Below are positions 8,361 to 17,718 of a DNA stretch of 37,237 nt, one piece after another; position 1 is the stretch's first letter; the number at the start of each line of letters is the position of its first letter. The position numbers were made by a program, and so were the translations under genes. Source of the stretch: Lacihabitans sp. CS3-21 (GTDB taxonomy: Bacteria; Bacteroidota; Bacteroidia; Cytophagales; Spirosomataceae). A model generated the notes under the pieces. The model worked only from the letters and a program-made list of their open reading frames with translations. It searched no databases and had not been told where the DNA came from. The stretch is from positions 1 through 37,237 of the forward strand of contig NZ_RJUD01000025.1 of NCBI RefSeq assembly GCF_024343675.1, in the 5' to 3' direction.

Positions 8361-10075
8361 TTTTTTAAGGATTTATTGATTTGTAGCCTGAGACCCAAAA
8401 TGAAAAAAGATTCTAAAGTGTTGCTATTATCTTCCTCAATATTGTATTTATATGCCTTATTTATAATGGTATTATATTTAAAATAAGCCTGATTACTTTT
8501 AGAGAAATTGCACTGTATGTTTAAATAATTCATCATCAAAGATTTTCTTTGAAGCTGGTTTTCTCTGTTTAAATTCCAACTGAAATTTTCGGATATTAAT
8601 ATTTTTGGTTTTTTTATTTTTTTCATTATCAGCACATTAGGGCCATAAAGGGTCTGGTCAAAATCCGCATTTTGTGTATGGGTATATGTAAATCCCAAAC
8701 CATAATTCAAATTGTATTTAGCAGCTTCTATATTAAGGTTAATGCTGCCAAAGTTTACATAAGATTGTTCTTGCGGGCTGTTGTTTGATTGCCTCATAAG
8801 TTCGGTGCTTAGATTTTTCTTTACTCTGGCATCACTTCTTGTATTGATTTGAAATCCAAGTCCAATATTGCCATTGATTTGATGGTAATTAATGGTATCT
8901 AAACTCGCATAACCATCATAAGATTTGATAAACTGATAAGTTGAATTGAAATTGGAATAGTTGCTAAAATTGGAATAGTTAATGTGATAATTAAATTGTT
9001 CATTTAGGTTATGTACCAAACCAAGGTCTGCAACCCAGTTTCCATTTTTTTGATAGCTTTGGTTGTTTAAGTTGTTGTGTTGAAACCCAAACTTATCTAT
9101 TAGCGTTAATTTATCATCCAATAATCTGAGTGAATTTGAGAAAGCAAAAGTCTCTAGATCGTTGTTAAAAAAGTAGCTTCCAAAGGTTTTAAAATTTGGA
9201 TCCACTCGACTATATTCAATGCCATAATCTGCATTTTTACCTTTATATGTAATGTCTGCAGAATAGGCATTGCTATTTATAACTGGTGATTTTGACGAAA
9301 ACTCACTTTTGCTGTTATCGTAAATGAGGGATTTACCATATGTTATTTTTCCGCCAATTTTATTGGCAATAGGTATTTCTGCTGATACATCAAAGGCTAT
9401 ATTTCTATAAGGTGTTAAGTCTAAATCTTTTGAAATATTTTTTAAGTCTTTTGCTATTAGCATCGAAAATTGATAAACAGCTTTGTTTTTTTTATACCCA
9501 ATTTTGAAGGCCTCGCCCCTTCTTTCTAAAGAAGGTTTATTTTTTAATATTTCATATTCATAAATGGGATCTACTTTTCGCAAAAAACGACCCCAAGCAA
9601 TAGACCCGAATATGCCATTGTTTTTTGGTTTATACTCATATCCTAAGCCATCAAATCTATGTCCAGCCAAAGAATAATTTGAAAAATTCAAGGCATTTGT
9701 CCCTAAATAAAGTGTGTGGTTTTTAAATGTAGGTTTTAGACTAATTCGATTAAATCTTTGTGCAATATCTTTACCATAAAATTGGTGAAAAAGACTTATT
9801 CCTTGATTGGTAAGGCTAAAACTTACAGGTACTTTAAAAGCCTTTCCAAGTGTAATACTTGAAAAACCATTTGCAAAATATTGAAACTTTGATTGCCTAG
9901 GATCTATCCCGATTGGCAAATAGTATTTTCCCTCTATGTTAAAGCCACTTTTTATGCTTATGGGGCTGCTTTTCAAAAATTCCTTTAATGATTTCAAATT
10001 CAATTTTTGAATATCTTGAGCCAGACCTTGAAAAGCAAAAAACTTAAAAATGAACAGTATTAGATATTTTTTCAT
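8357..10075 (-). CDS. Large outer-membrane beta-barrel protein
   Basis: The product has 572 residues: a signal peptide (MKKYLILFIFKFFAFQGLAQ) followed by repeated amphipathic strands with turns rich in Asn, Gly and Asp. It ends in an aromatic/hydrophobic strand (FFILGLRLQINKSLKK) that fits a barrel-insertion signal. The segment 'LYLGTNALNFSNYSLAGHRF' with 'WGRFLRKVDP' resembles a recurring Bacteroidota barrel family that I recall as 'LNFS.Y.LAGH.F.G'. It is too long and dissimilar to be PorP/SprF, the usual SprB partner. Its stop overlaps the start of the 1864-residue gene and it follows the SprB-repeat gene by 5 nt, so the three are probably co-translated. Inference: it anchors or exports one of these neighbours. 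GC is visibly lower than in the flanking genes. Confidence 0.83.
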   Translation of the reverse strand: MKKYLILFIFKFFAFQGLAQDIQKLNLKSLKEFLKSSPISIKSGFNIEGKYYLPIGIDPRQSKFQYFANGFSSITLGKAFKVPVSFSLTNQGISLFHQFYGKDIAQRFNRISLKPTFKNHTLYLGTNALNFSNYSLAGHRFDGLGYEYKPKNNGIFGSIAWGRFLRKVDPIYEYEILKNKPSLERRGEAFKIGYKKNKAVYQFSMLIAKDLKNISKDLDLTPYRNIAFDVSAEIPIANKIGGKITYGKSLIYDNSKSEFSSKSPVINSNAYSADITYKGKNADYGIEYSRVDPNFKTFGSYFFNNDLETFAFSNSLRLLDDKLTLIDKFGFQHNNLNNQSYQKNGNWVADLGLVHNLNEQFNYHINYSNFSNYSNFNSTYQFIKSYDGYASLDTINYHQINGNIGLGFQINTRSDARVKKNLSTELMRQSNNSPQEQSYVNFGSINLNIEAAKYNLNYGLGFTYTHTQNADFDQTLYGPNVLIMKKIKKPKILISENFSWNLNRENQLQRKSLMMNYLNIQCNFSKSNQAYFKYNTIINKAYKYNIEEDNSNTLESFFILGLRLQINKSLKK

Positions 10076-10080
10076 CAGGT

Positions 10081-13000
10081 TTATAGTATTAATATGCGTT
10101 TACTTAAAACCTCTGTTCCTGTTTTTACATATAAAATATAGATACCCGGTACCAACTTCAAATCGACCTCCTGAGATATTTTATTTAGCTGTTCAAAAGT
10201 TTTTGAATATACATTTTTACCATTGGCAGTATTTATCATATCGACTTCAAAATTGTCATTTATCATCGAAGTAATTTCAAATCTAAATTTCCCATTATTT
10301 GGATTAGGGAAAATTTCGAAACTTGTAATTTTGTCATAGAAAATATTTTCTGGTTTTTCAGTCGATTCCTTTATTTCAATTTTATGTTTAACCTTATTCG
10401 AACATGAATTTGAATAAGCGGTCATTTGTATCTCATAAAATCCACTTGAAGCAGCAGCTAACGAAAGTTTCGAATAATTTTTTGTAATCATCTTGAATTC
10501 ATTTGGATATTCCCATACTACTCTATCGGGTATTGGCTTTGTAATGTCTAAGCACACTACAGTATCTCCAACAAATGCTTGTGTTGGGAATAAGAAATCT
10601 GTTTTTAATGCAAATTGATTAAATTTGAAATGGAAGTTATCTTGACTTGAACAACCCGATGAGTTTTTTACAAGTACAGCGTATATACCTTGTTCATCAA
10701 TTTCGATTCTATTTTCATCTCCGAACGTTTCAAGAATTTTCCCATCCTTATACCATTCAATTAATTGTCCTGGATTCTTAGCATCTAGGGTAATAACTTG
10801 TCCTTTACAAACCACCACTGAATCCGCCGTCCTTAATTCACCACCAAGATTTATGTCGTTGTTTAACTTCACCGCATCCACAATCTCATCCACCAAATTG
10901 AGCTGACAACCATTTTTGTCTTTTACGGCAAATTCGTAAATCCCTGCAGGTAGTTTTTGGAAAGTAAAGCTGCTTTCTGCATGCTGAAGTTTTTCATAAA
11001 ATGTTTGGTCTTTGTTAAGCATTTCTACTGTAAATCCTCCTACGCCGCCATTGGTTTCTATGAATATTTGGCCATTGGCATCGCCAAAGCACACAGGCTG
11101 TTTTTGGCTCATTGAGGCGGATAGTGCCTTTGGCCATTTGAGTTTGACCAGCGTAACGGTATCAAAACAAGCCTTGCGGTCCTCTACCTTGAAAGTAAAA
11201 TCTCCTTCAGAAAGATTTTTAAAGAGGCCGTTGTTAAATTGTTTCAGGCTATTGTCCATAGTGTAGGTATAGCCGCCATTGTTTCCTCCCTTTGCCTGAA
11301 GCGTAATGGTGCCGTTTTTTTCACCGATACAGAGTGGGTCAGTTTGAGAGGTCAAGTTCAAATCCAATCTCTCTGGCTCAGTGATAAGCAATTCGGTCTG
11401 TTTTAGGCATTGATTGCCGTCTCTGACAAAAAACGAATACCTACCTACGCCCAAGTTTTTAAAAGTGTCGTTGACATCATAAACGTTTTCATTGCCCATT
11501 GCAAAGGTGTAGCCCACTGTTCCGCCATTGGCTTCTATTTTTATACTGCCGTTAGTTTCTCCGAAACAAGCGATGGTGTCTTTATATACAGGATTGATTT
11601 TAAGCTCAGTAGGCTGTATCACTTCCACTTCTTTTTCAAACAGACAACCTTTGCTGTCTCTGATAGCCGGTTTGTATTTGCCTGCTAAAAGCTGAGTGAA
11701 GTGGTTATTATCTAAAAACGAATTGGAGATTGTAAATTGGTAAGGTGGCGTTCCACCGTTTCCGTTTATGGCGATAGCTCCCATTTGATCTCCAAAACAG
11801 TCGTTATTTTTGATATTTACGTCCCATTGGATTTTGGTAGGTTGATGGAGTTTAACTTGTATGGAATCCAAACAACCGATGCTGTTTTTGGCATAAATCC
11901 TATAGGTGCCTATTGGTAAACCACTGAAATTGTTGTTGTTACTAAAACTTGAGAGGCTGTTGAAAGAATAGGTGAATGGACTGAGGTTGTTGTCGCCAAT
12001 GGCTTGTATAAATCCGTCTCTTCCTTCAAAACATGAAATATCTTGAACTTTTGAGGTTTTGAGGTCAGCTCGATTTTGTTCCTTAATTTCAAAACTTAAG
12101 GTAGTTTGACAAGTCAGAGGACTATCTTTAATTACTATTCCATAGGTATTTGGAGAAAGATTGCTAAAACTTTTGTTATCCGAAAATGATCCTCCATTTA
12201 AGGCCAATTGATAATTGCCTGAACCTCCTGATATGGGATCAACCAAAATGTTGGCATTGGGCGAAGTGCAGCTGATAGGGCTAATGGAATAATTTGCATT
12301 TAGGCTACTCGCTAACCTAAGCGATACCTCTTGATTGTATGAGCAAAGTTCATCGGCTACCGTGATAATATAATTGCCATTGATAAGGTTGTTAAAAGTA
12401 GTTTGCGAGCCAAAAACATTTTGACCACTCAATTGGATGCTGTAGGTTGGGTTGGGTCTACCGCCTCTGATGTTGGTCACTGAGATTCCTCCGTCTGTTG
12501 CTAAACAAGAGCTTGGGAGTGTTGTATTTAAATCAAATCTTATTCCGCTGTTTTTTGGAACTATAGCTGCATCATAGGTTTTGGAGCAAGCAAATTGGTC
12601 AGTGGCGGTCAGTATGTAGTTGCCCGCTTTTAGATTGTTAAATTGCCCATTGGCCGAACTAAGGGTGCCTATATCATTTAACCTGAAATCTCTTCCTGAG
12701 AGGGTGTAATTAAAGCCTCCGTTACTACCTGACGCTATGAAGCCTAATACACCATTCGCATAAGTCTCGCAGTTTATGTCGGTTTTTAGAATATGGCTGA
12801 TTTGGATAGGTGTGGGCTCGCTGAGCGTAATCGAGGATAAAACCACTTCACAATTTTTTGCGTCTTTGGCAGAAAAAACATAGGAACCAGCAGGCAAACC
12901 AGTAAATGCAGAAGTGCTTTGCCCAAATGAGTTGTCTTTGAAATAGGTATAAGGGGTGGTGCCTCCCGAACTCAATAAGGTGACCATGCCCGTATTGTCG

Positions 13001-15285
13001 CTATTGCAGACCAAGTTTTTAGACTGGCTAATGGACAATTGCAAGGCTGTAGGTTGTAAAAGTGTTGTACTTGTGGTTTTTGTACAACCATTTTGGTCTT
13101 TGATACCAAATGTCTTCAGGCCGTAGTTAAGGCCACTAAAGATATTTGAAGACTGATAATTAGCATTGTCAATGGTATATTCATAAGATGTAATACCACC
13201 ATTTGCGTCCAAAGTTACTACGCCATCGTTTCCACCAAAACAGCTGATGTCTGTTTTTGAACTCACTGAAAATATTATATCGGTAGGCTGAGTAATTGTA
13301 AAAATAGACGTGCTGGCCTTACAGCCATTTTGGTCTTTTACCCAATATTTATAGTTGCCAATGGGTAGATTATCAAACACATTTGAATTTGTGTAATTGG
13401 TATCATCACTTGAAAATGTGTAAGAACTTGTTCCGCCATTTTGAGTGACAGTTATTTTGGCATTACTCCCACCAAAACAGCTTACTTGGTTGTCGATATT
13501 TCCTACTAGACTTAGAAGGGAAGGCTCTGAGATATTATCAGAAACCGTAACTGTACAAAGATTATCCTTTAAGGTAAAGGTATAATTTCCGGCTGCTAAG
13601 CCACCAAAAACTGGGGTATTTTGGAAAGCCAATCCATCTTTTGAATAAGTTATTGGTCCGGAGTTACTACCGGTATTGGATAAAGTTACACTACCTGTAT
13701 GGTCATTAAAACAAAGTAAGTTTTGTTTTGTAGCGATCGTAGCATTCAAGCTACTATTTAGCCCTATTTGGTCGGCAATAGATATTTTGCAACCTATCGC
13801 ATCTTTAACCCAAAAAACATAGGACCCACTTACTAGATTCGAAATGGTACTGTTGTTTTGATAATTAGCATCCGAATAACCATATTCATAAAAACCAGCT
13901 CCGCCATTGGCATTTAACGAAACAGAGCCATTGGCCTGTCCTTGACAGTTTGCGTTGGTTTTGGAGCTTACAGAAATATTCAATGGGGCATTTTCTGAAA
14001 CAGAAATACTTTTCGAGGTTTGACACCCAGAGGCATCTCTTACATAAAAAGTGTAATTGTTGGCCAATAGGCCACTAAAATTCGGGTCTCCACTAAATGA
14101 AATGTTATCTTTGGAATATTGAAGGCCGGGTTGCCCTCCAGAAACTTGTAAATTTACATGGCCTGTGGCTTGTCCATTACAAGCCACATGGGTTATAGTT
14201 TGATTGATAACCAAATCTTCTTGTACGTAAAATCGCTGACGTACAACTCTGATGCCGTCCATAATGGCTTGCACCCACTGCTCTCCCGAGGCTCCAGGTG
14301 TCCAGGTAACTCCGGTTGTATAAGCCAAAATACCTCCGTTGGATATAGTTCCACTAGAAGAAGAATAAACTACTGTCCTTAGTATGGCTTTTCTTTCTAC
14401 ATCGTCAATAAAAAGTTTGAATACGCCATTATTAAATGTGAATAAAAGTTTACTATTACTAAAGTTCCCTGAAATATTTTCTTGAATTTCAGAACCATCA
14501 TATCTAAACTCTTTTATGATAATAGAAAAATTATCTAAAAATTGGACAGCTAATGGGCCAACGAAAAACTCATGTTTAGGACTTTGTCCGTTATGTTTGT
14601 ATTCCAGACTTACTGGTACCTGGCCAGAAAAATTTTGTATTGAATAAAAGTCGGCTGATCCATTAGATGTAATACTTCCGTTGGAATTAAAAGTAAAGGT
14701 TGAAGAACTGTTGCCGAAGTTATCAATATTGAAGTTTCCAGCGTTTATGGGTGTTCCGTTTAGCTTATAAGTACCACTGGTAAATGGGCTTCCATCGGAG
14801 TTTAATAACAGCTTAATTTCATGTAAGGTGTGTGAATTAATATTTATCGGTTCACACTTTCCAATACTGAGGCTATTATTTAATCTTGAAAATGGCAAAC
14901 TTTCGTCATTAGGGCTTATACCATTGCCACTATACGACTCCCCGGCAGCTACTTCTACATATGCATAATCGTCCACAACTGTTGAAGGAGTACTTGTGTT
15001 GCCACATGCATCTTTGACTGTAATTACATCTCCAACATTCAGATTGCCAAATGGGAATCGGAATTGGCAAATTCCAAAACCACAAAAGCCGTAGGTGAAG
15101 TTTGTGAACTCCACATTATTAATATACATTTTTAATCCAGAACCATAACATGCACTATTTATATTAAAAACCGTAAAAGCAGTGCTGGTGTATTTTTGAG
15201 GATAAACATGCATTGGAGCTTGGCCAAAACCCCCTCTTGACCAAAACAGGGAAATAGCAATAGTAGCAATAATAAAATTACGCAT
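10081..15285 (-). CDS. SprB-repeat surface adhesin with T9SS sorting domain
   Basis: The product has 1734 residues. A signal peptide (MRNFIIATIAISLFWSRGGFGQ) is followed by a unique N-terminal region to about residue 355. About 14 tandem SprB-type repeats of about 75-80 residues follow (about 356-1470), each with a pattern such as 'ISCFGGNDGVVTLDANGG', 'Y.YT.D', 'F.GL..G.Y.F.VKD..GC' and 'I..PT'. Two Ig/PKD-like domains come next (about 1470-1650). The C-terminus, from 'FEIFPNPNNGKFRFEI' to 'GIYILYVKTGTEVLSKRILIL', is a type A T9SS sorting domain. The family is exported by the Por/T9SS machinery and anchored on the cell surface; SprB itself is the gliding adhesin of Flavobacterium. No PorP/SprF gene is adjacent. 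Repeats differ at DNA level, so the array is old. Confidence 0.93.
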   Translation of the reverse strand: MRNFIIATIAISLFWSRGGFGQAPMHVYPQKYTSTAFTVFNINSACYGSGLKMYINNVEFTNFTYGFCGFGICQFRFPFGNLNVGDVITVKDACGNTSTPSTVVDDYAYVEVAAGESYSGNGISPNDESLPFSRLNNSLSIGKCEPININSHTLHEIKLLLNSDGSPFTSGTYKLNGTPINAGNFNIDNFGNSSSTFTFNSNGSITSNGSADFYSIQNFSGQVPVSLEYKHNGQSPKHEFFVGPLAVQFLDNFSIIIKEFRYDGSEIQENISGNFSNSKLLFTFNNGVFKLFIDDVERKAILRTVVYSSSSGTISNGGILAYTTGVTWTPGASGEQWVQAIMDGIRVVRQRFYVQEDLVINQTITHVACNGQATGHVNLQVSGGQPGLQYSKDNISFSGDPNFSGLLANNYTFYVRDASGCQTSKSISVSENAPLNISVSSKTNANCQGQANGSVSLNANGGAGFYEYGYSDANYQNNSTISNLVSGSYVFWVKDAIGCKISIADQIGLNSSLNATIATKQNLLCFNDHTGSVTLSNTGSNSGPITYSKDGLAFQNTPVFGGLAAGNYTFTLKDNLCTVTVSDNISEPSLLSLVGNIDNQVSCFGGSNAKITVTQNGGTSSYTFSSDDTNYTNSNVFDNLPIGNYKYWVKDQNGCKASTSIFTITQPTDIIFSVSSKTDISCFGGNDGVVTLDANGGITSYEYTIDNANYQSSNIFSGLNYGLKTFGIKDQNGCTKTTSTTLLQPTALQLSISQSKNLVCNSDNTGMVTLLSSGGTTPYTYFKDNSFGQSTSAFTGLPAGSYVFSAKDAKNCEVVLSSITLSEPTPIQISHILKTDINCETYANGVLGFIASGSNGGFNYTLSGRDFRLNDIGTLSSANGQFNNLKAGNYILTATDQFACSKTYDAAIVPKNSGIRFDLNTTLPSSCLATDGGISVTNIRGGRPNPTYSIQLSGQNVFGSQTTFNNLINGNYIITVADELCSYNQEVSLRLASSLNANYSISPISCTSPNANILVDPISGGSGNYQLALNGGSFSDNKSFSNLSPNTYGIVIKDSPLTCQTTLSFEIKEQNRADLKTSKVQDISCFEGRDGFIQAIGDNNLSPFTYSFNSLSSFSNNNNFSGLPIGTYRIYAKNSIGCLDSIQVKLHQPTKIQWDVNIKNNDCFGDQMGAIAINGNGGTPPYQFTISNSFLDNNHFTQLLAGKYKPAIRDSKGCLFEKEVEVIQPTELKINPVYKDTIACFGETNGSIKIEANGGTVGYTFAMGNENVYDVNDTFKNLGVGRYSFFVRDGNQCLKQTELLITEPERLDLNLTSQTDPLCIGEKNGTITLQAKGGNNGGYTYTMDNSLKQFNNGLFKNLSEGDFTFKVEDRKACFDTVTLVKLKWPKALSASMSQKQPVCFGDANGQIFIETNGGVGGFTVEMLNKDQTFYEKLQHAESSFTFQKLPAGIYEFAVKDKNGCQLNLVDEIVDAVKLNNDINLGGELRTADSVVVCKGQVITLDAKNPGQLIEWYKDGKILETFGDENRIEIDEQGIYAVLVKNSSGCSSQDNFHFKFNQFALKTDFLFPTQAFVGDTVVCLDITKPIPDRVVWEYPNEFKMITKNYSKLSLAAASSGFYEIQMTAYSNSCSNKVKHKIEIKESTEKPENIFYDKITSFEIFPNPNNGKFRFEITSMINDNFEVDMINTANGKNVYSKTFEQLNKISQEVDLKLVPGIYILYVKTGTEVLSKRILIL

Positions 15286-15311
15286 AGAAAAATTGTTAAA
15301 ATGTTAGACAA

Positions 15312-16478
15312 TTAAAGCTTTATTACCAAGTCTGTTTCAAAAGAATAGGTATAAGCAATTTGTGGGTCAAATAAGATAAATGCTATCCCATAAGTCCCTT
15401 TTTCTATGTTTTCAGGCAGATTGATGGACAGTTTTCCATTGGAGAAAAGTCCATTTTGTGTGTATTTTTTTTGGCTATTTTTTAGGATTACTTGATAAAA
15501 TCTGGCTGGGGCTTTATCGAAATTTTGTGTGTCAAAAAGAAGATTGTCTCCATTTCTATATACATCTTTAGGCGAAATTATTTTGGATATGTAAGGCTTG
15601 TTTTGGTCAAATACATGGATGATGAAAGAAGGCAACTTGCTTATTTTTCTTTCAGATACATTACTAATAAATACTTCAAAAAGACCAACCAAATCATTAG
15701 GGATAACAGCCAATTGATTATTTTTATATGAAACAATGGGCTTTTCAAAAGTTGTATTCATTTTTTTGAATAGAACAGAATAAGCATAGGTCGGATCAAA
15801 ATACTTCCCAGTGATCCAAAGCGTGTCATTACTCAATATATTTTTATGACTTAAAGACGCTATTTGAGGTGATGGATAACCAACATAAAGTGTGTTTGTG
15901 GATACGGCTTCAAGCGTATTTACTTTTACTTTAATTCCATAATTCCCAACTTTGGTTGAAATCGGAACCAAGATCTCAATTTTAGTGGAGTCCAATAATT
16001 TAAAGGGAAGTTCTGTCAATTCACCTTGGCTATTCATTAACTTGGGATAGACTCCATAAGCATAGTTTCCAAAGTTTTTTCCATGGATGATGTTCTTAAG
16101 GCCTGCCTCAGTTGTATCCTTTTCTATATGCGAAATAATGGGGATCGGCTGCGGCTCAAGAATAACTTTTACTTTGTAAATAATTTTTGTGCCATTTTCT
16201 CCAACCAAGGTATAGTAGACAGGTTTTGAAAAATCTTGTGGGATGCCTGATCTAGGGATTATTTCAACTGTATTTTGGGTTTCAATTTTTGTATTTAGGC
16301 TTTTTGTCAAAGCACCATACGGCAATGTAACGGTTATCTGATTGCCCTTAATTTCAACGATTCTTCCCTGAAACTCTTGTAAAGTGAAAGATGATATACT
16401 GGGGACAATAATTAAGTCTGTTTCTTGGGAACAAGAAAATAGAAGAAGAGTTATTAAAAATTTTAAAGTGTGTTTCAA
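15312..16478 (-). CDS. Lipoprotein with IPT/TIG-like domains
   Basis: The product has 388 residues. It begins with a lipoprotein signal (KFLITLLLFSC, lipidated Cys16), so it should be anchored in a membrane by signal peptidase II processing. Residues about 20-105 look like a small Ig-like domain ('FQGRIVEIKGNQITVTLPYG', 'YTLVGENGTKIIYKVKV'). Then come two or three IPT/TIG-like units ('PIISHIEKDTTEAGLKNIIHGKNFG', split here by its 'G.NFG' strand; 'PQIASLSHKNILSNDTLWIT'). It is the first gene of the operon; the SprB-repeat gene starts 26 nt downstream. An accessory that holds or presents the adhesin is possible but inferred only from position. Confidence 0.82.
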   Translation of the reverse strand: MKHTLKFLITLLLFSCSQETDLIIVPSISSFTLQEFQGRIVEIKGNQITVTLPYGALTKSLNTKIETQNTVEIIPRSGIPQDFSKPVYYTLVGENGTKIIYKVKVILEPQPIPIISHIEKDTTEAGLKNIIHGKNFGNYAYGVYPKLMNSQGELTELPFKLLDSTKIEILVPISTKVGNYGIKVKVNTLEAVSTNTLYVGYPSPQIASLSHKNILSNDTLWITGKYFDPTYAYSVLFKKMNTTFEKPIVSYKNNQLAVIPNDLVGLFEVFISNVSERKISKLPSFIIHVFDQNKPYISKIISPKDVYRNGDNLLFDTQNFDKAPARFYQVILKNSQKKYTQNGLFSNGKLSINLPENIEKGTYGIAFILFDPQIAYTYSFETDLVIKL

Positions 16479-16521
16479 AATTGAAAATGCAGTTATGGGA
16501 TTCTAATTGCCTTCGTTTCTG

Positions 16522-16529
16522 CAAATATA
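16522..16529 (-). promoter_or_regulatory. Candidate -7 box (TATATTTG) for the six-gene envelope operon
   Basis: Read on the minus strand, TATATTTG matches the Bacteroidota -7 consensus TAnnTTTG and lies about 43 nt before the lipoprotein ATG. No TTG is present at the expected -33 position; that stretch is A/T runs only. This is therefore a partial match. Confidence 0.4.
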
Positions 16530-16813
16530 ATTTTTTTTTGGAAATTTATAATATATTTTAAAATTTTTGGATTTTTTTTTTAATCTTCTCTAAAAGTTTC
16601 TTGTAAAGTATTTATTGCTGTACATATTGACTCCTTTTCTAAAGATTAAGAATACTTACAAATTTAACTGGTAAATTGAATTAAAGCGGTAAAGAATTTG
16701 AGGAGAAGATATTATTAAGATTATTAAATGGATAACGCTGGTTGTTACAGAACATCTATTGCTTGAACAAGACTTTGTTTTTGAAATCATCCATCCAATA
16801 ATTATTTACAAAA
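16530..16813. other. Gene-free AT-rich spacer upstream of the envelope operon
   Basis: I see long A/T runs and no convincing reading frame, RNA gene or repeat. Regulatory DNA for the operon reading leftwards is the likeliest content. Confidence 0.5.
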
Positions 16814-16848
16814 AAAAACCTTCGAGGGTACAATGCTCGAAGGTTTTT
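16814..16848 (-). terminator. Strong bidirectional intrinsic terminator
   Basis: A perfect inverted repeat, AAAAACCTTCGAG (16814-16826) and CTCGAAGGTTTTT (16836-16848), has a 9-nt loop. The GC-rich part of the stem is flanked by A-runs on the left and T-runs on the right, so it can terminate on either strand. It starts 27 nt past the RlpA-like stop, so its clear job is ending that minus-strand transcript and insulating the envelope operon. Confidence 0.9.
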
Positions 16849-16875
16849 ATAATAAGCCATGGCCTAATGATGAGC

Positions 16876-17388
16876 CTAGATTTTCATCACAAAATTTCTT
16901 CTTGCAGAATTCAAGAATATCATCTCATGAAAACTACGTGAGGTGGTAGGTGCTGGCCACTTACTTTTTGTGGCCATTGATCCTGTGTTGATATCAAAAC
17001 CTCTTCTTTTCTTAAGAATTCTTGCCTTAATATCCGATACGCCATGGTGGATTAATCCCAATTTGCTGGCAGCCTCTCTGGAAAGATCGATGACTCTTTC
17101 TCCACAATAGGGCCCGCGGTCATTTACTTTTACTATTACTTTTTTCCCATTTTTAGGATTTTCTATTTCTATCAATGTACCAAAAGGCAATGTGCGATGT
17201 GCACAAGTATAATAGCGATTGCTGAAAACGTCTCCATTTGCAGTTGTTTTGCCATTAAATTCTTTGCCATAAAACGATGCTAAGCCTTCAAACGATTTTT
17301 TGTATTCCAATCCTTGTGAAAATGAAGGCACAAAACCTAAAGCAGAAAAAAGTATTATAAAAAGTGTTTTTGTAAAATTCATACGCAC
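16876..17388 (-). CDS. RlpA-like septal/cell-wall protein (double-psi beta-barrel)
   Basis: The product has 170 residues with a signal peptide ending near PSFSQ (residue 25). The double-psi beta-barrel of the RlpA family covers residues about 34-125: 'GLASFYGKEFNGKTTANGDVF', split here at its Gly-Lys, then 'CAHRTLPFGT', 'VIVKVNDRGPY' and 'RVIDLSREAASKLGL'. His64 and Asp90 match residues linked to activity in lytic transglycosylase members. Family members bind or cleave peptidoglycan, often at the septum. There is no SPOR domain and the C-terminal 45 residues are unrelated basic sequence, so this is a minimal version. Met3 is an alternative start. It is a single gene with its own terminator downstream. 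Confidence 0.9.
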   Translation of the reverse strand: MRMNFTKTLFIILFSALGFVPSFSQGLEYKKSFEGLASFYGKEFNGKTTANGDVFSNRYYTCAHRTLPFGTLIEIENPKNGKKVIVKVNDRGPYCGERVIDLSREAASKLGLIHHGVSDIKARILKKRRGFDINTGSMATKSKWPAPTTSRSFHEMIFLNSARRNFVMKI

Positions 17389-17718
17389 TTAATTTTTATG
17401 CAAAACAAACGGATAGCGGTTTTAGGAAGTGTTAACAATAGCAAAAAAAACATGGATTTCTTGTAATAGTACAACGTTTACTTCTAAAATCATAAAAATA
17501 TAAAATAAAATTGTGCTGATTTTGAGGTAGTTGACTATTTTTTCTTCTAAATTTTCGGAAGGTTTATATCGGAAATGTCGCTTTAGGTGTTGTTATTACA
17601 CTTTAAAAACATCCTTAAAATCTGAATATCTATTGACTCATTTAATGGCCAAAATTGGATATAATTTTAACCTTATTTTGAGAAAAGCGGTGTAAGTTTT
17701 TTTTTTCTGAAATTTCAG
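17389..17718. other. Gene-free spacer between the RlpA-like gene and the AraC-family gene
   Basis: These 330 AT-rich bases should hold the promoter of the RlpA-like gene. I find no clear TAnnTTTG box, no reading frame of interest and no terminator after the AraC-family gene. Confidence 0.5.

Noticed and set aside
8357-10075. PorP/SprF identity for the barrel beside the SprB-repeat gene
   Set aside because: PorP/SprF proteins are about 300-350 residues. This one has 572 residues and none of the sequence features I recognise in them.
17707-17718. Palindrome CTGAAATTTCAG right after the AraC-family stop, as a terminator
   Set aside because: It is short and AT-rich, and on the minus strand it is followed by A residues instead of a T-run.
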